The position numbers and the translations under genes were made by a program. The notes under the pieces were generated by a model that saw nothing but the letters and a program-made list of their open reading frames with translations, was not told the DNA's origin and made no database searches. Below, piece after piece: positions 1 to 11,208 of a stretch of 64,000 bases of DNA (positions are counted from its first letter, which is position 1; each line of letters opens with the position of its first letter). The stretch is from Collimonas sp. PA-H2 (lineage in GTDB: Bacteria; Pseudomonadota; Gammaproteobacteria; Burkholderiales; Burkholderiaceae_D): positions 3,658,001 to 3,722,000 of the forward strand of contig NZ_PDBX01000001.1 of assembly GCF_002564105.1 (NCBI RefSeq), written 5' to 3'.

Positions 1-17
1 CCTCGTCGGCCACGTCC

Positions 18-77
18 TTCCCGCGAACGCGGGAATCCAATTTAGGCTGCAAGGTGGATCCCCGCGTTCGCGGGGAT
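18..77. repeat. Dispersed REP-type palindromic repeat (two hairpins)
   Basis: Two GC-rich palindromes built on CCCGCGAACGCGGG (18-35) and CCCCGCGTTCGCGGGG (58-77) flank a short spacer, with GGAATCCA and TGGATCC edges. This arrangement is the common intergenic REP-like repeat of many proteobacteria. It lies beyond the 3' end of purD and could form a terminator-like stem, but there is no T-tract. Confidence 0.6.
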
Positions 78-109
78 GACGGAGCAATAAATCAATTCGG
101 TCAATTGGC

Positions 110-1384
110 TCAGGCGTGTTTTTTCAGTGCACGCCAGCCGATATCGCGGCGGAACTGCGAGCCGCTGAAATGAATCAGGTCGACCACGCCGTAAGCTTGT
201 TTCTGCGCCATCTTGACGCTGTCGCCCAGGCCCACCACGCACAGCACGCGGCCGCCGGAAGTGGTCAGGCGTTCGCCGGTCAGGGTGGTGCCTGCGTGAA
301 AGGTGACGGTATCGGCGTTCTCAGGCGGTATGCCGGAAATCAGGTCATCCTTGCGCGGCGCGTCCGGATAACCGGACGCCGCCATCACCACGCCCAGCGC
401 GGTGCGGCGATCCCATTCCAGCTCGATGGTATCCAGCGTGCCGTTGACAGCGTGTTCCATCACCATCAGCAGGTCGGTCTTGAGGCGCGCCATGATCGGC
501 TGGGTTTCCGGATCGCCCATGCGGCAGTTGAATTCCAGCGTCTTCGGATTGCCTTTATCGTCGATCATCAGGCCGGCATACAGGAAGCCGCTGAACGGAA
601 TGCCGTCCTTGGCCATGCCTTGCACGGTCGGCGTGATGATTTCACGCATCACGCGCGCATGCAGCGCCGGCGTGACGATAGGCGCCGGCGAATACGCGCC
701 CATGCCGCCGGTATTCGGTCCCTGGTCATCGTCCCTGAGACGCTTGTGGTCCTGGCTGGTCGCCAGCGCCAGGATGTTTTTGCCGTCCACCATGACGATG
801 AAGCTGGCTTCTTCGCCGGCCAGGAATTCTTCGATCACGACGCGCGCGCCGGCATCGCCCAGGCGATTATCGGACAGCATCATGTCGACCGCGCCGTGCG
901 CCTCTTCCAGCGTCATGGCCACGACCACACCCTTGCCGGCAGCCAGGCCGTCGGCCTTGATGACGATCGGTGCGCCTTTCTGGTCAATATACTGATGCGC
1001 CGCGGCGACGTCGGAGAAGGTCTGGTATTCAGCAGTAGGGATGTGATGCCGCTGCATGAAGGACTTGGCGAAATCCTTGGAGCTTTCCAGTTGCGCCGCT
1101 TCCCGCGTCGGGCCGAAGATTTTCAGGCCGCGGGCCCGGAAAATGTTGACGATGCCTGCTGCCAGCGGAGTTTCCGGGCCGACCACGGTAAGCGCCACAT
1201 GTTCGCTCTCGACGAAATCCGCCAGGGCGACCGGATCGGTGATGTTGATGTTTTCCAGGCGCTGGTCGAGCGCCGTGCCGCCGTTGCCAGGCGCGACGAA
1301 GACCGTTTGTATGCGCGGGGATTGGGCGATTTTCCACGCCAGGGCATGCTCGCGGCCGCCAGAGCCCACTACCAGAATTTTCAT
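110..1384 (-). CDS. purD: Phosphoribosylamine-glycine ligase
   Basis: 424 aa, the usual full length for GARS, which joins phosphoribosylamine and glycine using ATP in de novo purine synthesis (cytosol). The N-terminus begins MKILVVGSGGREHALAWK, the family signature. The ATP-grasp core includes the ADGLAAGKGV loop (about residues 145-155) and the FNCRMGDPETQ motif (about 285-295) that binds metal and nucleotide. It lies 26 bp downstream of yebC on the same strand and probably shares a transcript with it. Confidence 0.97.
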   Translation of the reverse strand: MKILVVGSGGREHALAWKIAQSPRIQTVFVAPGNGGTALDQRLENINITDPVALADFVESEHVALTVVGPETPLAAGIVNIFRARGLKIFGPTREAAQLESSKDFAKSFMQRHHIPTAEYQTFSDVAAAHQYIDQKGAPIVIKADGLAAGKGVVVAMTLEEAHGAVDMMLSDNRLGDAGARVVIEEFLAGEEASFIVMVDGKNILALATSQDHKRLRDDDQGPNTGGMGAYSPAPIVTPALHARVMREIITPTVQGMAKDGIPFSGFLYAGLMIDDKGNPKTLEFNCRMGDPETQPIMARLKTDLLMVMEHAVNGTLDTIELEWDRRTALGVVMAASGYPDAPRKDDLISGIPPENADTVTFHAGTTLTGERLTTSGGRVLCVVGLGDSVKMAQKQAYGVVDLIHFSGSQFRRDIGWRALKKHA

Positions 1385-1410
1385 ATGAGTCCGTGTATCT
1401 GTCTTCAGTA

Positions 1411-2136
1411 TCAGTCTTCAATGACTGCGTTGCTATAAATTTCTTGTACGTCGTCCAGGTTTTCCAGCGCGTCCAGCAGCTTTTGCATCTTGACCGCGTC
1501 GTCGCCGGTAAACACGGTTTCGGTGGCCGGTTTCATGATGATTTCCGCCATTTCCGCCTTGAAGCCGGCCTTTTCCAGGGCTTGCTTCAGTGCGGCAAAG
1601 TCGTGCGGGCCGGAAATGACCTCGATGCCGCCTTCTTCGTCGGTGATGATGTCTTCGGCGCCGGCTTCCAGCGCCGCTTCCATCAAGGCATCCTCATTGG
1701 TGCCGGGCGCGAACAGCAACTGGCCGCAATGCTTGAACATGAATGCCACCGAACCTTCGGTGCCCATGTTGCCGCCGAACTTGGAAAAAGCGTGGCGCAC
1801 TTCGGCCACCGTACGGATTCTGTTGTCAGTCATGCAATCTACAATGATCGCCGCGCCGCTGATGCCATAGCCTTCGTAGCGCACTTCTTCATAGTTGACG
1901 CCGTCCAGGCTGCCGCTGCCGCGCTGGATCGCGCGGGTGACGTTATCCTTGGGCATGTTGGCGTCAGACGCCTTGTCTACCGCCAGCCGCAAACGCGGGT
2001 TGGCGTCGATGTCGCCGCCGCCCATGCGGGCCGCAACGGTAATTTCCTTGATCAAGCGGGTCCAGATTTTGCCGCGCTTGGCATCGGTGGCGGCCTTCTT
2101 ATGTTTAATATTGGCCCATTTGCTGTGTCCAGCCAT
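1411..2136 (-). CDS. yebC: YebC/PmpR family translational/transcriptional regulator
   Basis: 241 aa, full length for the YebC family. It opens with the signature [18 protein letters not shown] and carries the [14 protein letters not shown] block typical of the middle domain. Family members have been described as DNA-binding regulators and, more recently, as ribosome-associated factors that ease stalling at proline stretches; the sequence does not show which applies. An AAGAAAG ribosome site precedes the ATG. It is divergent from the HerA-like ATPase gene. Confidence 0.95.
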   Translation of the reverse strand: MAGHSKWANIKHKKAATDAKRGKIWTRLIKEITVAARMGGGDIDANPRLRLAVDKASDANMPKDNVTRAIQRGSGSLDGVNYEEVRYEGYGISGAAIIVDCMTDNRIRTVAEVRHAFSKFGGNMGTEGSVAFMFKHCGQLLFAPGTNEDALMEAALEAGAEDIITDEEGGIEVISGPHDFAALKQALEKAGFKAEMAEIIMKPATETVFTGDDAVKMQKLLDALENLDDVQEIYSNAVIED

Positions 2137-2227
2137 GATGGTTCTTTCTTGCTCTAGTTAGCTATAATCAAAGTGCAATTTTACCATATTGGCCTTTCTT
2201 GAAATCCACTTCTGAGTCAGCGAAAAC

Positions 2228-3718
2228 ATGTCAAACCCTCTCCTGATAGCCAAAAATGCCCAGCAAGACCTGATGCTCCTGCCGGCATTGGTGAACCGCC
2301 ACGGCTGCATTACCGGCGCCACCGGTACCGGCAAGACCGTGACCTTACAAGTGATCGCGCAAGCCTTGTCGGATCGCGGCGTGCCGGTGTTCATGGCCGA
2401 CGTCAAGGGAGACCTGTCCGGCATGGCCAAGGCCGGCGCCGCTTCCAGCAAGATGAAGCAGCGGCTGGAGGCGCTCGGCATCGAGGAACCGCAGTGGGCG
2501 GCGACGCCGGTCACTTTCTGGGATGTCTACGGCCAGCAAGGCCATCCGGTGCGAGCCACCATTTCCGACATGGGGCCGCTGTTGCTGGCGCGCATGCTGA
2601 ACCTGAACGATACCCAGCAGGGCGTGCTGCAGCTGGTGTTCAAGATCGCTGACGACAACGGTTTGCTGCTGCTGGATTTGAAAGACTTGCGAGCCATGCT
2701 GCAGCATGTCGGCGACAACGCCGCCAGCTTCCAGACTGAATACGGCAATATCTCGGCGGCCAGCATCGGCGCCATCCAGCGCGGCCTGATCGGCATCGGC
2801 GAACAGGGCGGCGAGCAGTTCTTCGGCGAACCGATGCTGAACATCGACGACCTGATCCAGACCGATGGCAACGGCAAGGGCGTGGTGAATATCCTGGCGG
2901 CGGACAAGCTGATGAATGCGCCACGCCTGTATTCCACCTTTTTGCTGTGGATGCTGTCGGAGCTGTTTGAACGTTTGCCCGAGGTGGGCGACCTGGACCA
3001 GCCCAAGCTGGTGTTTTTCTTTGATGAAGCGCATTTGCTGTTCAGCGAAGCCCCCAAGCCTTTGCTGCAAAAGATCGAACAAGTGGTGCGGCTGATCCGT
3101 TCCAAGGGCGTCGGTGTCTTCTTCGTCACCCAGAATCCGCTCGACATTCCCGACACCGTGCTGGGCCAGCTCGGCAATCGCGTACAGCATGCGCTGCGCG
3201 CCTATACCCCGCGCGACCAGAAAGCGGTGCAAGCCGCTGCCGACACCTTTCGCGCCAATCCGGGCTTGAACACCGCGGAGGTGATCAGCGAGCTTGGCGT
3301 CGGTGAAGCGCTGGTATCTTTCCTCGACGAGAAGGGCCGTCCGACCATTGTCGAACGCGCCTTCATCCTGCCGCCGGCGTCGCAGATCGGGCCGATCACG
3401 GATGAGGAACGCAAGCAGCTGATGGCGACTTCCATCGTCGCCGGCGTTTATGAAAACGCGGTCGATCGCGAGTCCGCTTACGAAAAACTCAAAGGCCGCA
3501 GCGCCGGCGCGCCAGCGACCAAAGACGGCGCGGATTCATCGATAGGCGCTACCGTCAGTTCCTGGGGCAGCGCCCTGGGCGGCTTGCTCGGCGGCGGTTC
3601 CGGACGCAAGGACAGCGTGGTGCAGGCGGTGGTGAAATCGACTGCACGCACCATCGGTTCGCAAGTCGGCCGCGAACTGATACGCGGCGTGCTGGGCTCT
3701 TTGCTGAAGAAAAAGTAA
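2228..3718 (+). CDS. HerA-like helicase/ATPase, DUF853 family
   Basis: 496 aa. Walker A GATGTGKT is at residues 30-37 and a Walker [11 protein letters not shown] lies near residue 260, followed by a conserved [14 protein letters not shown] segment with sensor features. This is the bacterial DUF853 (YjgR-type) branch of HerA/FtsK ATPases, whose substrate is not firmly known. The C-terminus is glycine-rich and ends in lysines. A stem-loop terminator follows at 3765-3784, so it is probably monocistronic. Confidence 0.9.
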   Translation: MSNPLLIAKNAQQDLMLLPALVNRHGCITGATGTGKTVTLQVIAQALSDRGVPVFMADVKGDLSGMAKAGAASSKMKQRLEALGIEEPQWAATPVTFWDVYGQQGHPVRATISDMGPLLLARMLNLNDTQQGVLQLVFKIADDNGLLLLDLKDLRAMLQHVGDNAASFQTEYGNISAASIGAIQRGLIGIGEQGGEQFFGEPMLNIDDLIQTDGNGKGVVNILAADKLMNAPRLYSTFLLWMLSELFERLPEVGDLDQPKLVFFFDEAHLLFSEAPKPLLQKIEQVVRLIRSKGVGVFFVTQNPLDIPDTVLGQLGNRVQHALRAYTPRDQKAVQAAADTFRANPGLNTAEVISELGVGEALVSFLDEKGRPTIVERAFILPPASQIGPITDEERKQLMATSIVAGVYENAVDRESAYEKLKGRSAGAPATKDGADSSIGATVSSWGSALGGLLGGGSGRKDSVVQAVVKSTARTIGSQVGRELIRGVLGSLLKKK

Positions 3719-3764
3719 CCCCCCCTGCGCTTTGCAGGCAATCCGTGAGCGCGTGAACAGGAAG

Positions 3765-3784
3765 AAATGGCATAGCCATTTTTT
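3765..3784 (+). terminator. Rho-independent terminator after the DUF853 gene
   Basis: AAATGGC - ATA - GCCATTT followed by a run of T (to 3784). A perfect 7-bp stem with a 3-nt loop and U-tract. Confidence 0.75.
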
Positions 3785-3847
3785 CCTATCCAATCCCTTA
3801 GCAACGCGATCTTCACATACCCATTACAATTCCCCCATGAGCATTCG

Positions 3848-4759
3848 ATGAGTAGCAAGTTACCGGCGGTCGATCGCCAGCTTTTTCTTGGCGGCCTGGC
3901 AATTGCCGTCGCCGGCGCGATTCTGTTTTCAGCCAAGGCGATTGTGGCCAAGCTGATTTATCGCTATCCGGTCGATGCGGTGTTGCTGATTACTTTTCGC
4001 ATGCTGTTCGCCTTGCCCTTGTTTGCCGCGGTGGCGGTGTGGAAGGCGCGCAGCGAAACGCCGCTGTCGAATCTGGACCGGGTGCGGATAGTGGTGCTGG
4101 GATTGATCGGCTATTACCTGTCGAGTTTTCTTGATTTCCTCGGCTTGCAGTATATTTCGGCCGGGCTGGAACGTTTGATACTGTTTTTGACGCCGTCCTT
4201 CGTGCTGCTGATGTCTTTCTTTTTTTATCAGCGCCGGGTGAGCCGGCTGGAGTGGGCTGCAGTGCTGATTTCCTATCTGGGAACGGTGCTGGTGTTTTTG
4301 CATGACGTGCGCCTGGGCGGCGCCAATATCGGCCTGGGAAGCTTGCTGGTGCTGGGCGCAGCGGTCAGCTATGCGCTCTACCTGATGCTGTCGGGCGAGC
4401 TGGTGAGCCGGGTCGGAGCGATGCGGCTGGTGGCGTATGCGATGTGTGTTTCATGTGCCGCCTGCATCGTGCAGTTCCTGCTGCTGCGGCCTTGGCCGGT
4501 GCTGTTGCAGCAGCTGCCGCAAGTGTATGGCTTGTCATTGATTAACGCAGTGTTTTGCACGGTGCTGCCGGTGTTCCTGACGATGATCGCGGTGGCGCGC
4601 ATCGGCCCCGCGACGGCGGCGCAGGCAGGCATGGTGGGGCCGGTTTCGACCTTGTTTTTAGGTGCGCTGATCCTGGGGGAGCCGATTGCGGTGATCCAGC
4701 TGACAGGCACCGGTCTGGTGTTGGTGGGGATTTATCTGATCTCAAAGAAGAAGGCGTAA
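3848..4759 (+). CDS. EamA/DMT-family transporter
   Basis: 303 aa, strongly hydrophobic, with about ten predicted membrane helices in two EamA halves. The second half carries the family-typical GPATAAQAGMVGPVSTLFLG segment near residue 255 and ends in basic residues (SKKKA). DMT proteins export amino acids or other metabolites; the substrate cannot be read from sequence. An in-frame upstream ATG exists only 11 bp away in another frame, and the ribosome site is weak. Confidence 0.88.
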   Translation: MSSKLPAVDRQLFLGGLAIAVAGAILFSAKAIVAKLIYRYPVDAVLLITFRMLFALPLFAAVAVWKARSETPLSNLDRVRIVVLGLIGYYLSSFLDFLGLQYISAGLERLILFLTPSFVLLMSFFFYQRRVSRLEWAAVLISYLGTVLVFLHDVRLGGANIGLGSLLVLGAAVSYALYLMLSGELVSRVGAMRLVAYAMCVSCAACIVQFLLLRPWPVLLQQLPQVYGLSLINAVFCTVLPVFLTMIAVARIGPATAAQAGMVGPVSTLFLGALILGEPIAVIQLTGTGLVLVGIYLISKKKA

Positions 4760-4842
4760 AAGCCCAGTCAGATAATGATTTTTGCAGTTTCATGCGATGT
4801 TAAGCAATAGCACAAGAGAATCATTAGGAGGTGAAAGCAATC

Positions 4843-5817
4843 ATGGTAAAAGCAATCAGGATATCGAAAACCGGCGGTCCCGAAGTCATGGAGTATGTCG
4901 ACGTTGAAGTTGGCGACCCCGGTCCGGGAGAAGTCCGGATCCGGCACGTCGCCTGCGGCTTGAATTTTATCGACGTCTATTTCCGCACCGGCCTGTATCC
5001 GCAGCCCTTGCCGGGCGGCCTTGGCCAGGAAGCCGCCGGTGTGATCGAGGCAGTCGGCGCGGGCGTGACGCACGTGAAAGTCGGCGACCGCGTGTCCTAT
5101 GCGACCCGGCCCAACGGCGCCTATTCCGAGGCGCGCGTGATGCCTGCCGCGTTCCTGATCAAATTACCCGATGCCATCAGCTTCGATACCGCGGCCGCCA
5201 TGACCTTGCAAGGTTTGACCGCTCAGTATCTGTTCCGCCGCACCTTCCCCCTGCGCGGCGGCGAAACCATCCTGTTCCACGCCGCCGCCGGCGGCGTCGG
5301 CCTGATCGCCAGCCAATGGGCGCGGGCGCTCGGGGTGACCATGATCGGCACCGTCAGCTCGGCTGAAAAAGCAGCGCTGGCGACGGCGGCCGGCTGTACC
5401 CATGTAATCAACTACAAGACCGAGAATTTTGTCGAGCGGGTGCGGGAAATCACTGGCGGCAAGGGCGTGCCGGTAGTGTATGACTCGATCGGCAAGGATA
5501 CCTTCATCGGCTCGCTGGATTGCCTGGCGCCGCTGGGCACCATGGTCAGTTTCGGCAATGCCTCAGGTGCGGTGCCGCCGTTCAGCCTCAATGAACTGGC
5601 GTCGCGCGGTTCGCTGACGATTACCCGGCCGTCGCTGCCGAGCTATGTCTCGACCCGTGCCGACCTGGAAGCCGCTGCTGCGGATCTGTTCCAGATGGTG
5701 GAGAGCAAAAAAATCACGATTGAAATCAACCAGCGCTATGCCCTGAAAGACGTGGCGCAGGCGCATGCGGACCTGGAGGGGCGCAAGACCACCGGTTCCA
5801 CCATCCTGGTTCCCTGA
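4843..5817 (+). CDS. Quinone oxidoreductase (NADPH-dependent, zeta-crystallin-like MDR)
   Basis: 324 aa medium-chain dehydrogenase/reductase. A GroES-like N-terminal domain (LNFIDVYFRTGLYP) is followed by a Rossmann fold with the AAAGGVGLIASQWA nucleotide-binding loop (about residues 148-161). It lacks the structural-zinc cysteines, as quinone reductases do. The start at 4843 is preferred over the GTG at 4831 because the AGGAGG (4826-4831) lies 11 nt upstream of this ATG. A small membrane protein gene follows. Confidence 0.92.
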   Translation: MVKAIRISKTGGPEVMEYVDVEVGDPGPGEVRIRHVACGLNFIDVYFRTGLYPQPLPGGLGQEAAGVIEAVGAGVTHVKVGDRVSYATRPNGAYSEARVMPAAFLIKLPDAISFDTAAAMTLQGLTAQYLFRRTFPLRGGETILFHAAAGGVGLIASQWARALGVTMIGTVSSAEKAALATAAGCTHVINYKTENFVERVREITGGKGVPVVYDSIGKDTFIGSLDCLAPLGTMVSFGNASGAVPPFSLNELASRGSLTITRPSLPSYVSTRADLEAAAADLFQMVESKKITIEINQRYALKDVAQAHADLEGRKTTGSTILVP

Positions 5818-5876
5818 GGCTATCGCGGAGCCGGGCCAATGCGTTACGCGTCATCTACTGAGCTACTGAGGCATGA

Positions 5877-6056
5877 ATGAATGACCCCATGAAAGAGCAG
5901 CCGCAGGCCGGGCTGGAAAATCCGATGAACCATCCGGAGGAGTTGCCGGCCGGTAGCGACGGCACGCCCAAATTCGGCCGTCTGCTGATTGTGCTGGTGC
6001 TGGCGGTGATACTGATTGGTTTCATTACCTTTGCCAGCGAATGGTTTTATAGCTAA
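5877..6056 (+). CDS. Small single-span membrane protein
   Basis: 59 aa. A Pro/Glu-rich N-terminal half precedes one transmembrane helix (about residues 37-53, LLIVLVLAVILIGFITF) and a short SEWFYS tail. It starts 59 bp after the quinone oxidoreductase and ends just before a bidirectional terminator, so it is probably the last gene of that unit. Function unknown. Alternative starts at codons 5 and 17 are possible. Confidence 0.6.
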   Translation: MNDPMKEQPQAGLENPMNHPEELPAGSDGTPKFGRLLIVLVLAVILIGFITFASEWFYS

Positions 6057-6072
6057 GTCGTCTCTGCATATG

Positions 6073-6118
6073 AAAACGGCCTGTGACCCCGCTGGTGCGG
6101 GAGCACAGGCCGTTTTTT
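6073..6118. terminator. Bidirectional Rho-independent terminator
   Basis: AAAACGGCCTGTG and its complement CACAGGCCGTTTTTT enclose a loop that is itself GC-rich. A on one side and T on the other serve both the rightward gene ending at 6056 and the leftward gene ending at 6131. Confidence 0.85.
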
Positions 6119-6130
6119 CATGGCCGGTGT

Positions 6131-6772
6131 TTACTGCTGGTCTTCCACCTTTATTTTGACCACATGCGGCACGCCGCTCTTGCCCGGGAAATCGGTAAAG
6201 GCGCTGCGCACCAGATATGGCATCACGGCAGGCAGCGAACTCATTTTTCCTTCGCTGCTGACGCTGACGTCATACAGTTTCTGGCCGCCGGCGGCGCGCG
6301 TGATCGTGATATTCAAGCGACGCAGAAACAGTTGATAGTCATATTCGCGCTGGCCGACCACTTGCGGTCCGTACCAGAACGGATCGTAGAAGGGGTCGAA
6401 ATAGCGCGGACCGTAGCGTCCCCAGCCGTAAGGACCGTACGGGCCGTACCACATCGGATCCGCCACCACCGGTTCGACGACATGGACATCGCGCGCGGTG
6501 ATGTCGTATTTCAGGGCTACCTTCAGTTGCGCAGCGGTGGCGTTATCCTGCTGCACAAATCCCAGGCGTTGCAATTCGCTCCGCACCAGACCTTCGTAGT
6601 TGCGGTATTCCAGATCATTGTTTTGTGCATCGGTATGCTCGAATACGAAGGATTTGTTCGGCAAGTCCGCCGGCCATTCGTTAAATGCAGTGACATTGCT
6701 GCTGACGACAGTGGTGCAGCCGCCTAGCAGCAATAACAGCGAGGCGAAACAGAGACTGATGATGCGTTTCAT
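6131..6772 (-). CDS. DUF4136 lipoprotein
   Basis: 213 aa. The start at 6772 gives a clean lipoprotein signal (MKRIISLCFASLLLLLGGC, lipobox LLGGC, acylated Cys19) with an AGAGGAA site upstream; the longer reading adds a non-signal 46-residue leader. The body resembles DUF4136 proteins of the cell envelope and has an aromatic/Pro/Gly-rich middle (WYGPYGPYGWGRYGP). Probably outer-membrane anchored; function unknown. Confidence 0.8.
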   Translation of the reverse strand: MKRIISLCFASLLLLLGGCTTVVSSNVTAFNEWPADLPNKSFVFEHTDAQNNDLEYRNYEGLVRSELQRLGFVQQDNATAAQLKVALKYDITARDVHVVEPVVADPMWYGPYGPYGWGRYGPRYFDPFYDPFWYGPQVVGQREYDYQLFLRRLNITITRAAGGQKLYDVSVSSEGKMSSLPAVMPYLVRSAFTDFPGKSGVPHVVKIKVEDQQ

Positions 6773-7276
6773 TGCGATTCCTCTTCGTGGGGGGATGTGC
6801 GGTGCAATTCCGAGACTTGCCTGATAGGCAAGGGCGGCAGCTGGCACATGGGACGAGCGGTCTTCTGGCTGGAGGCTGAAAGAACAGCTTGATAACACCA
6901 TTTTAGCCAAGTCTTGATAGTGCTGCTCTATCGCATTGTCACGATCTGTAACTTGCGCCAGCGATTCATTCCGTAACGCAGATGGCTAGCTAATATTATG
7001 GCAACTTCTATTACCTATTATTATATTATCTAATTAATATTTATTGTTTGGCGATACAGTGCATATCTCCCTCAAATTGGATGATGCTTTGCGCTTTGAT
7101 TGGTAGAATCACTGTCTGCCCGAATTATTAACACTGATTAAGACTGACCAGCACGTCATTAGGCAAGTCACAGGGCTATCGCCCATGCAGACAGCTTAGT
7201 TGCCGACTGTCGTTACCAACCATAGTTGTCAACCGACGTTATCACCATTAACCCGTCACCTTAGCGACCATCTCCT
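6773..7276. other. Intergenic region upstream of pepN
   Basis: About 500 bp with no convincing gene. The centre (about 6990-7045) is markedly AT-rich compared with its surroundings, which fits a promoter region. A TTTGATT...TAGAAT pair near 7096-7110 has poor spacing, so no specific promoter is called. Confidence 0.5.
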
Positions 7277-9988
7277 ATGCGCACCGATACTTCCGTCACG
7301 CCTCCAACCATCCATCGTAAGGATTACACCGTTCCCGCCTTCCTGGTCGACACTGTCGACATGGGCTTCGATCTCGATCCGGCCGCTACCCGCATTGCCA
7401 CCCGTATCACGATGCGCCGCAATCCGGCCAGCGCCAGCAAGGAAATCGTGCTGTTCGGCGAAGAGCTGGAACTGGTGCAGCTGCGCCTTAACGGCAAGCA
7501 GCTGAAAGCCAGCCAGTACCAGCTGGAAGGCGGCAAGCTGCGGATTCCATCCGCGCCCGCCAAGGTGGTGCTGGAAATTGAAACCTTGACCAGTCCGGAA
7601 AAGAATACCTCGCTGATGGGTTTGTACGTTTCCAACGGCAATTTCTTCACCCAGTGCGAGGCCGAAGGCTTCCGCAAGATCACTTATTTCCCGGACCGTC
7701 CGGATGTGATGGCCAAGTACACCGTCATGCTGCGCGCCGACAAGAAGCAGTATCCGGTGCTGCTGTCGAACGGCAACCTGATCGAAGAGGGTGACTTGGC
7801 CGACGGCCGCCACTACGCCAAGTGGGAAGACCCGTTCAAGAAGCCGTCCTACCTGTTCGCGCTGGTGGCCGGCGACCTGGTCTGCCAGGAACAAAAATAT
7901 ACCTTGAAATCCGGCCGCGAAGTCTTGCTGCAGGTCTGGGTCGAAGACAGTAACCTGGACAAGACCCAGCACGCCATGGATTCCCTGGTCAACAGCATCC
8001 GCTGGGATGAAGAGCGCTTCGGCCTAGAGCTGGATCTGGACCGCTTCATGATCGTCGCCGTCGGCGACTTCAACATGGGCGCGATGGAAAACAAGGGCCT
8101 GAACATTTTCAACACCAAGTATGTGCTGGCCAATTCGCGCATCGCCACCGATGTCGACTACGCCAATATCGAGGCAGTGGTCGGCCACGAATATTTCCAC
8201 AACTGGACCGGCAACCGCGTCACCTGCCGCGACTGGTTCCAGCTGTCCCTGAAGGAAGGCCTGACGGTATTCCGCGACCAGGAATTCTCGGCCGACATGG
8301 TCGGCACCGACAGCGGCCGCGCGGTCAAGCGCATCGACGACGTGCGCGTCCTGCGCCAGGCGCAGTTTCCGGAAGATGCAGGTCCGATGGCGCACTCGGT
8401 GCGTCCCGATTCCTACGTCGAAATCAATAATTTCTACACCGTCACGATCTACGAAAAGGGCGCCGAAGTAGTGCGCATGTACCAGACCTTGTTCGGCCGC
8501 GACGGCTTCCGCAAAGGCATGGACCTGTATTTCGAACGCCACGACGGCCAGGCTGTCGAGTGCGACGATTTCCGCGCCGCCATGGTCGACGCCAACGGCC
8601 GCGACCTGAGCCAGTTCGAGCGCTGGTACAGCCAGGCCGGCACGCCGCGGGTGCAGGCGCAGGGCAAGTACGACGCCGCCAAGAAGACTTACGAACTGAC
8701 GCTGTCGCAGACTTGCGCGCCGACACCGGGACAAAACAAAAAACTGCCGTTCCACATCCCGGTCGCGGTCGGCCTGCTCGACAGCAGCGGCAAGGACCTG
8801 GCGCTGCACCTCAGCACCGACGGCAAAGGTAAAGCCGGCAACGAAACTACCCGCGTACTGGAGCTGATCAAGGCGCAGCAGACTTTCCGTTTTGTCGATG
8901 TCGCCGAAGCGCCGGTGCCGTCCATCCTGCGCAATTTCTCCGCGCCGGTGGTGCTGGACGTCGAATACAGCGATGCCGAGCTGGCTTTCCTGCTGGCGCA
9001 CGACAGCGACGCCTTCAATCGCTGGGAAGCGGGCCAGCGCCTGGCGACTCGCAGCCTGCTGGCGCTGACCGCGGCAGTACAGCAAGCATCGCAGGCAGGC
9101 CACGTGGTGGCGTTGGAAGAAGTCATGAACAGCGCCGCTTCTAACAGCGCGGCGCTGGGCCAGGCCCTTGGCCTGATCCTGAATGACGGTGCGCTGGACC
9201 CTGCTTTCCGCGAGCAAGCGCTGACCTTGCCGTCGGAATCCTTGCTGGCCGAGCAGACCGAAGTCATCGATCCGCAAGCGATCCACAGCGCGCGCCAATA
9301 CCTGCGCGGCAAACTGGGCGCAGCGCTCAAGGACGATCTGCTGGCCGCTTATCACGCCAGCCAGACCCCTGGCGACTACAGCCCGGACGCCGATGCCGCC
9401 GGCAAGCGCGCCTTGAAGAACGTCGCCTTGTCGTACCTGATCCAGGCCGACGATGACGCCGCCCACGCGCTGGCGCAGCAGCAGTACGACAACGCCAACA
9501 ACATGACCGACCGCCTGGCCGCGCTGGTGGCGCTGACCAACAGCAGCGCACCGGGCAAGGCTGCGGCGCTGGAAAAGTTTTACCTGGACTTCGAACAGGA
9601 AGCGCTGGTGATCGACAAGTGGTTTGCGCTGCAAGCCATGGCCTATACCGCCGACGTCGCCACTATCCGCACCCTGGCCGAGCATCCGGCTTTCACGCTG
9701 AAAAATCCGAACCGCGCGCGCAGCCTGATTTTCAGTTTCTGCAGCGGCAACCCGGCCAATTTCCATGCGGCCGACGGCAGCGGCTATGAATTCTGGGCCG
9801 ACCAGGTGATCGCGCTCAACAGCGTCAATCCGCAAGTGGCTTCGCGGCTGGCGCGCAGCATGGACCGCTGGCGCAAATATGCCCCGGCGCTGCAGGAAAA
9901 AATGCGCGGCGCCCTGCAACGGGTGGCGGCAGCGCCAAACTTATCGAAGGATGTACTGGAAGTGATTGGCAAGGCATTAGCCAATTGA
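7277..9988 (+). CDS. pepN: Aminopeptidase N (M1 family)
   Basis: 903 aa, normal for the proteobacterial M1 alanyl aminopeptidase, a cytosolic enzyme that removes N-terminal residues from peptides. The exopeptidase motif GAMEN lies near residue 265, and the zinc site HEYFH-x18-E is at His304, Glu305, His308 and Glu327. The substrate-facing Tyr segment ([19 protein letters not shown]) and the C-terminal DUF3458 helical domain are present. fbp follows 67 bp downstream. Confidence 0.97.
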   Translation: MRTDTSVTPPTIHRKDYTVPAFLVDTVDMGFDLDPAATRIATRITMRRNPASASKEIVLFGEELELVQLRLNGKQLKASQYQLEGGKLRIPSAPAKVVLEIETLTSPEKNTSLMGLYVSNGNFFTQCEAEGFRKITYFPDRPDVMAKYTVMLRADKKQYPVLLSNGNLIEEGDLADGRHYAKWEDPFKKPSYLFALVAGDLVCQEQKYTLKSGREVLLQVWVEDSNLDKTQHAMDSLVNSIRWDEERFGLELDLDRFMIVAVGDFNMGAMENKGLNIFNTKYVLANSRIATDVDYANIEAVVGHEYFHNWTGNRVTCRDWFQLSLKEGLTVFRDQEFSADMVGTDSGRAVKRIDDVRVLRQAQFPEDAGPMAHSVRPDSYVEINNFYTVTIYEKGAEVVRMYQTLFGRDGFRKGMDLYFERHDGQAVECDDFRAAMVDANGRDLSQFERWYSQAGTPRVQAQGKYDAAKKTYELTLSQTCAPTPGQNKKLPFHIPVAVGLLDSSGKDLALHLSTDGKGKAGNETTRVLELIKAQQTFRFVDVAEAPVPSILRNFSAPVVLDVEYSDAELAFLLAHDSDAFNRWEAGQRLATRSLLALTAAVQQASQAGHVVALEEVMNSAASNSAALGQALGLILNDGALDPAFREQALTLPSESLLAEQTEVIDPQAIHSARQYLRGKLGAALKDDLLAAYHASQTPGDYSPDADAAGKRALKNVALSYLIQADDDAAHALAQQQYDNANNMTDRLAALVALTNSSAPGKAAALEKFYLDFEQEALVIDKWFALQAMAYTADVATIRTLAEHPAFTLKNPNRARSLIFSFCSGNPANFHAADGSGYEFWADQVIALNSVNPQVASRLARSMDRWRKYAPALQEKMRGALQRVAAAPNLSKDVLEVIGKALAN

Positions 9989-10055
9989 TTTTGGCCGCTT
10001 CGCCGCCTTGGCATGCCAGCTCGGCGGCGAACAGCTACAACGAAGAAAGAGCAAT

Positions 10056-11057
10056 ATGAAACGTATCAGTCTTACGCAGCACCTGATCGAGCAACAGCGT
10101 TTGCACAACAGTATCCCGGCCGAACTGCGCCTGCTGATCGAAGTGGTGGGCCGTGCCTGCAAAACCATCAGCCACGCGGTGGGCAAGGGCGCGCTGGGCG
10201 AAGTCCTGGGCAGCGCCGACAGCGAAAACGTACAGGGCGAAGTACAGAAAAAGCTGGATATCATTTCCAATGAAATCCTGCTGGAAGCCAATGAGTGGGG
10301 TGGCCACCTGGCAGCGATGGCGTCGGAAGAAATGGAATCCATCCATCCGATTCCCAACCGCTATCCGCAAGGCGAATACATGCTGCTGTTCGATCCGCTC
10401 GACGGCTCCAGCAACATCGATGTCAATGTTTCGATCGGCACCATTTTCTCGGTGCTGAAGGCCCCCGACGGCATGACCACGCCGACCGAGCAAGATTTCA
10501 TGCAATCCGGCCGCAAACAGGTTGCCGCCGGCTACGCCGTCTACGGTCCGCAAACCATGCTGGTGCTGACCACCGGCAATGGCGTCCACTGCTTCACCCT
10601 GGACCGCGAAATGGGTTCGTGGGTGCTAACCCAGCGCGACATGCAGATTCCGGCCGAGACCAAGGAATTTGCCATCAACGCTTCCAACGCCCGCCATTGG
10701 CATCCGCCGGTCACGCGCTATGTCAATGAAATGCTGGCCGGCAGCACCGGTCCGCGCCAGAAGGATTTCAACATGCGCTGGATCGCCTCGATGGTGGCGG
10801 ACGTCCATCGCATCCTGAACCGCGGCGGCGTCTTCATGTATCCGGCCGATGCGCGTGAACCGGACAAGCCAGGCAAGCTGCGCCTGATGTATGAAGCCAA
10901 TCCGATGGCCTTCATCGTCGAACAGGCAGGCGGCGCCGCTACCGACGGCAAGCAAGCGATCCTGGATATCCAGCCGGAGAAGCTGCATCAGCGCGTGCCG
11001 GTGTTCCTCGGTTCCAAGAGCGAAGTGGAACTGGTGACGCGCTATCACCAGGAGTAA
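10056..11057 (+). CDS. fbp: Fructose-1,6-bisphosphatase class 1
   Basis: 333 aa, full length. It hydrolyses fructose 1,6-bisphosphate to fructose 6-phosphate in gluconeogenesis. The metal/substrate motif DPLDGSSN starts at residue 113, and a second conserved block ([20 protein letters not shown]) lies near residue 275. The start at 10056 follows a purine-rich AAGAAAGAG; the longer in-frame reading begins inside sequence with no ribosome site. Confidence 0.97.
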   Translation: MKRISLTQHLIEQQRLHNSIPAELRLLIEVVGRACKTISHAVGKGALGEVLGSADSENVQGEVQKKLDIISNEILLEANEWGGHLAAMASEEMESIHPIPNRYPQGEYMLLFDPLDGSSNIDVNVSIGTIFSVLKAPDGMTTPTEQDFMQSGRKQVAAGYAVYGPQTMLVLTTGNGVHCFTLDREMGSWVLTQRDMQIPAETKEFAINASNARHWHPPVTRYVNEMLAGSTGPRQKDFNMRWIASMVADVHRILNRGGVFMYPADAREPDKPGKLRLMYEANPMAFIVEQAGGAATDGKQAILDIQPEKLHQRVPVFLGSKSEVELVTRYHQE

Positions 11058-11208
11058 GGGAACCTGCGGCGCAGGGCCGGGTCAGAGCAGGAGACCTGGC
11101 CTTGTGCGGCAATGAAATGCCAGGCGTTGTAGAATCGCGCTCTGGCAGCAAATGCTTTGCAGCAAACGCTTTACCGCAACACACATTGATAGAAATAAGA
11201 GGAAAAGA

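Noticed and set aside
116..1438. 440-codon open frame antisense to purD
   Set aside because: purD on the other strand has full-length family motifs; the antisense frame is His/Arg-rich shadow coding without a ribosome site.
2345..3232. Leftward open frame inside the HerA-like ATPase gene
   Set aside because: Gln/His-rich shadow with no ribosome site; ATPase motifs lie on the plus strand.
7090..7115. TTTGATT...TAGAAT promoter before pepN
   Set aside because: Spacing is too short for a sigma-70 promoter.
8024..9919. 631-codon open frame antisense to pepN
   Set aside because: High-GC third-position shadow of a certain gene; composition is not protein-like.
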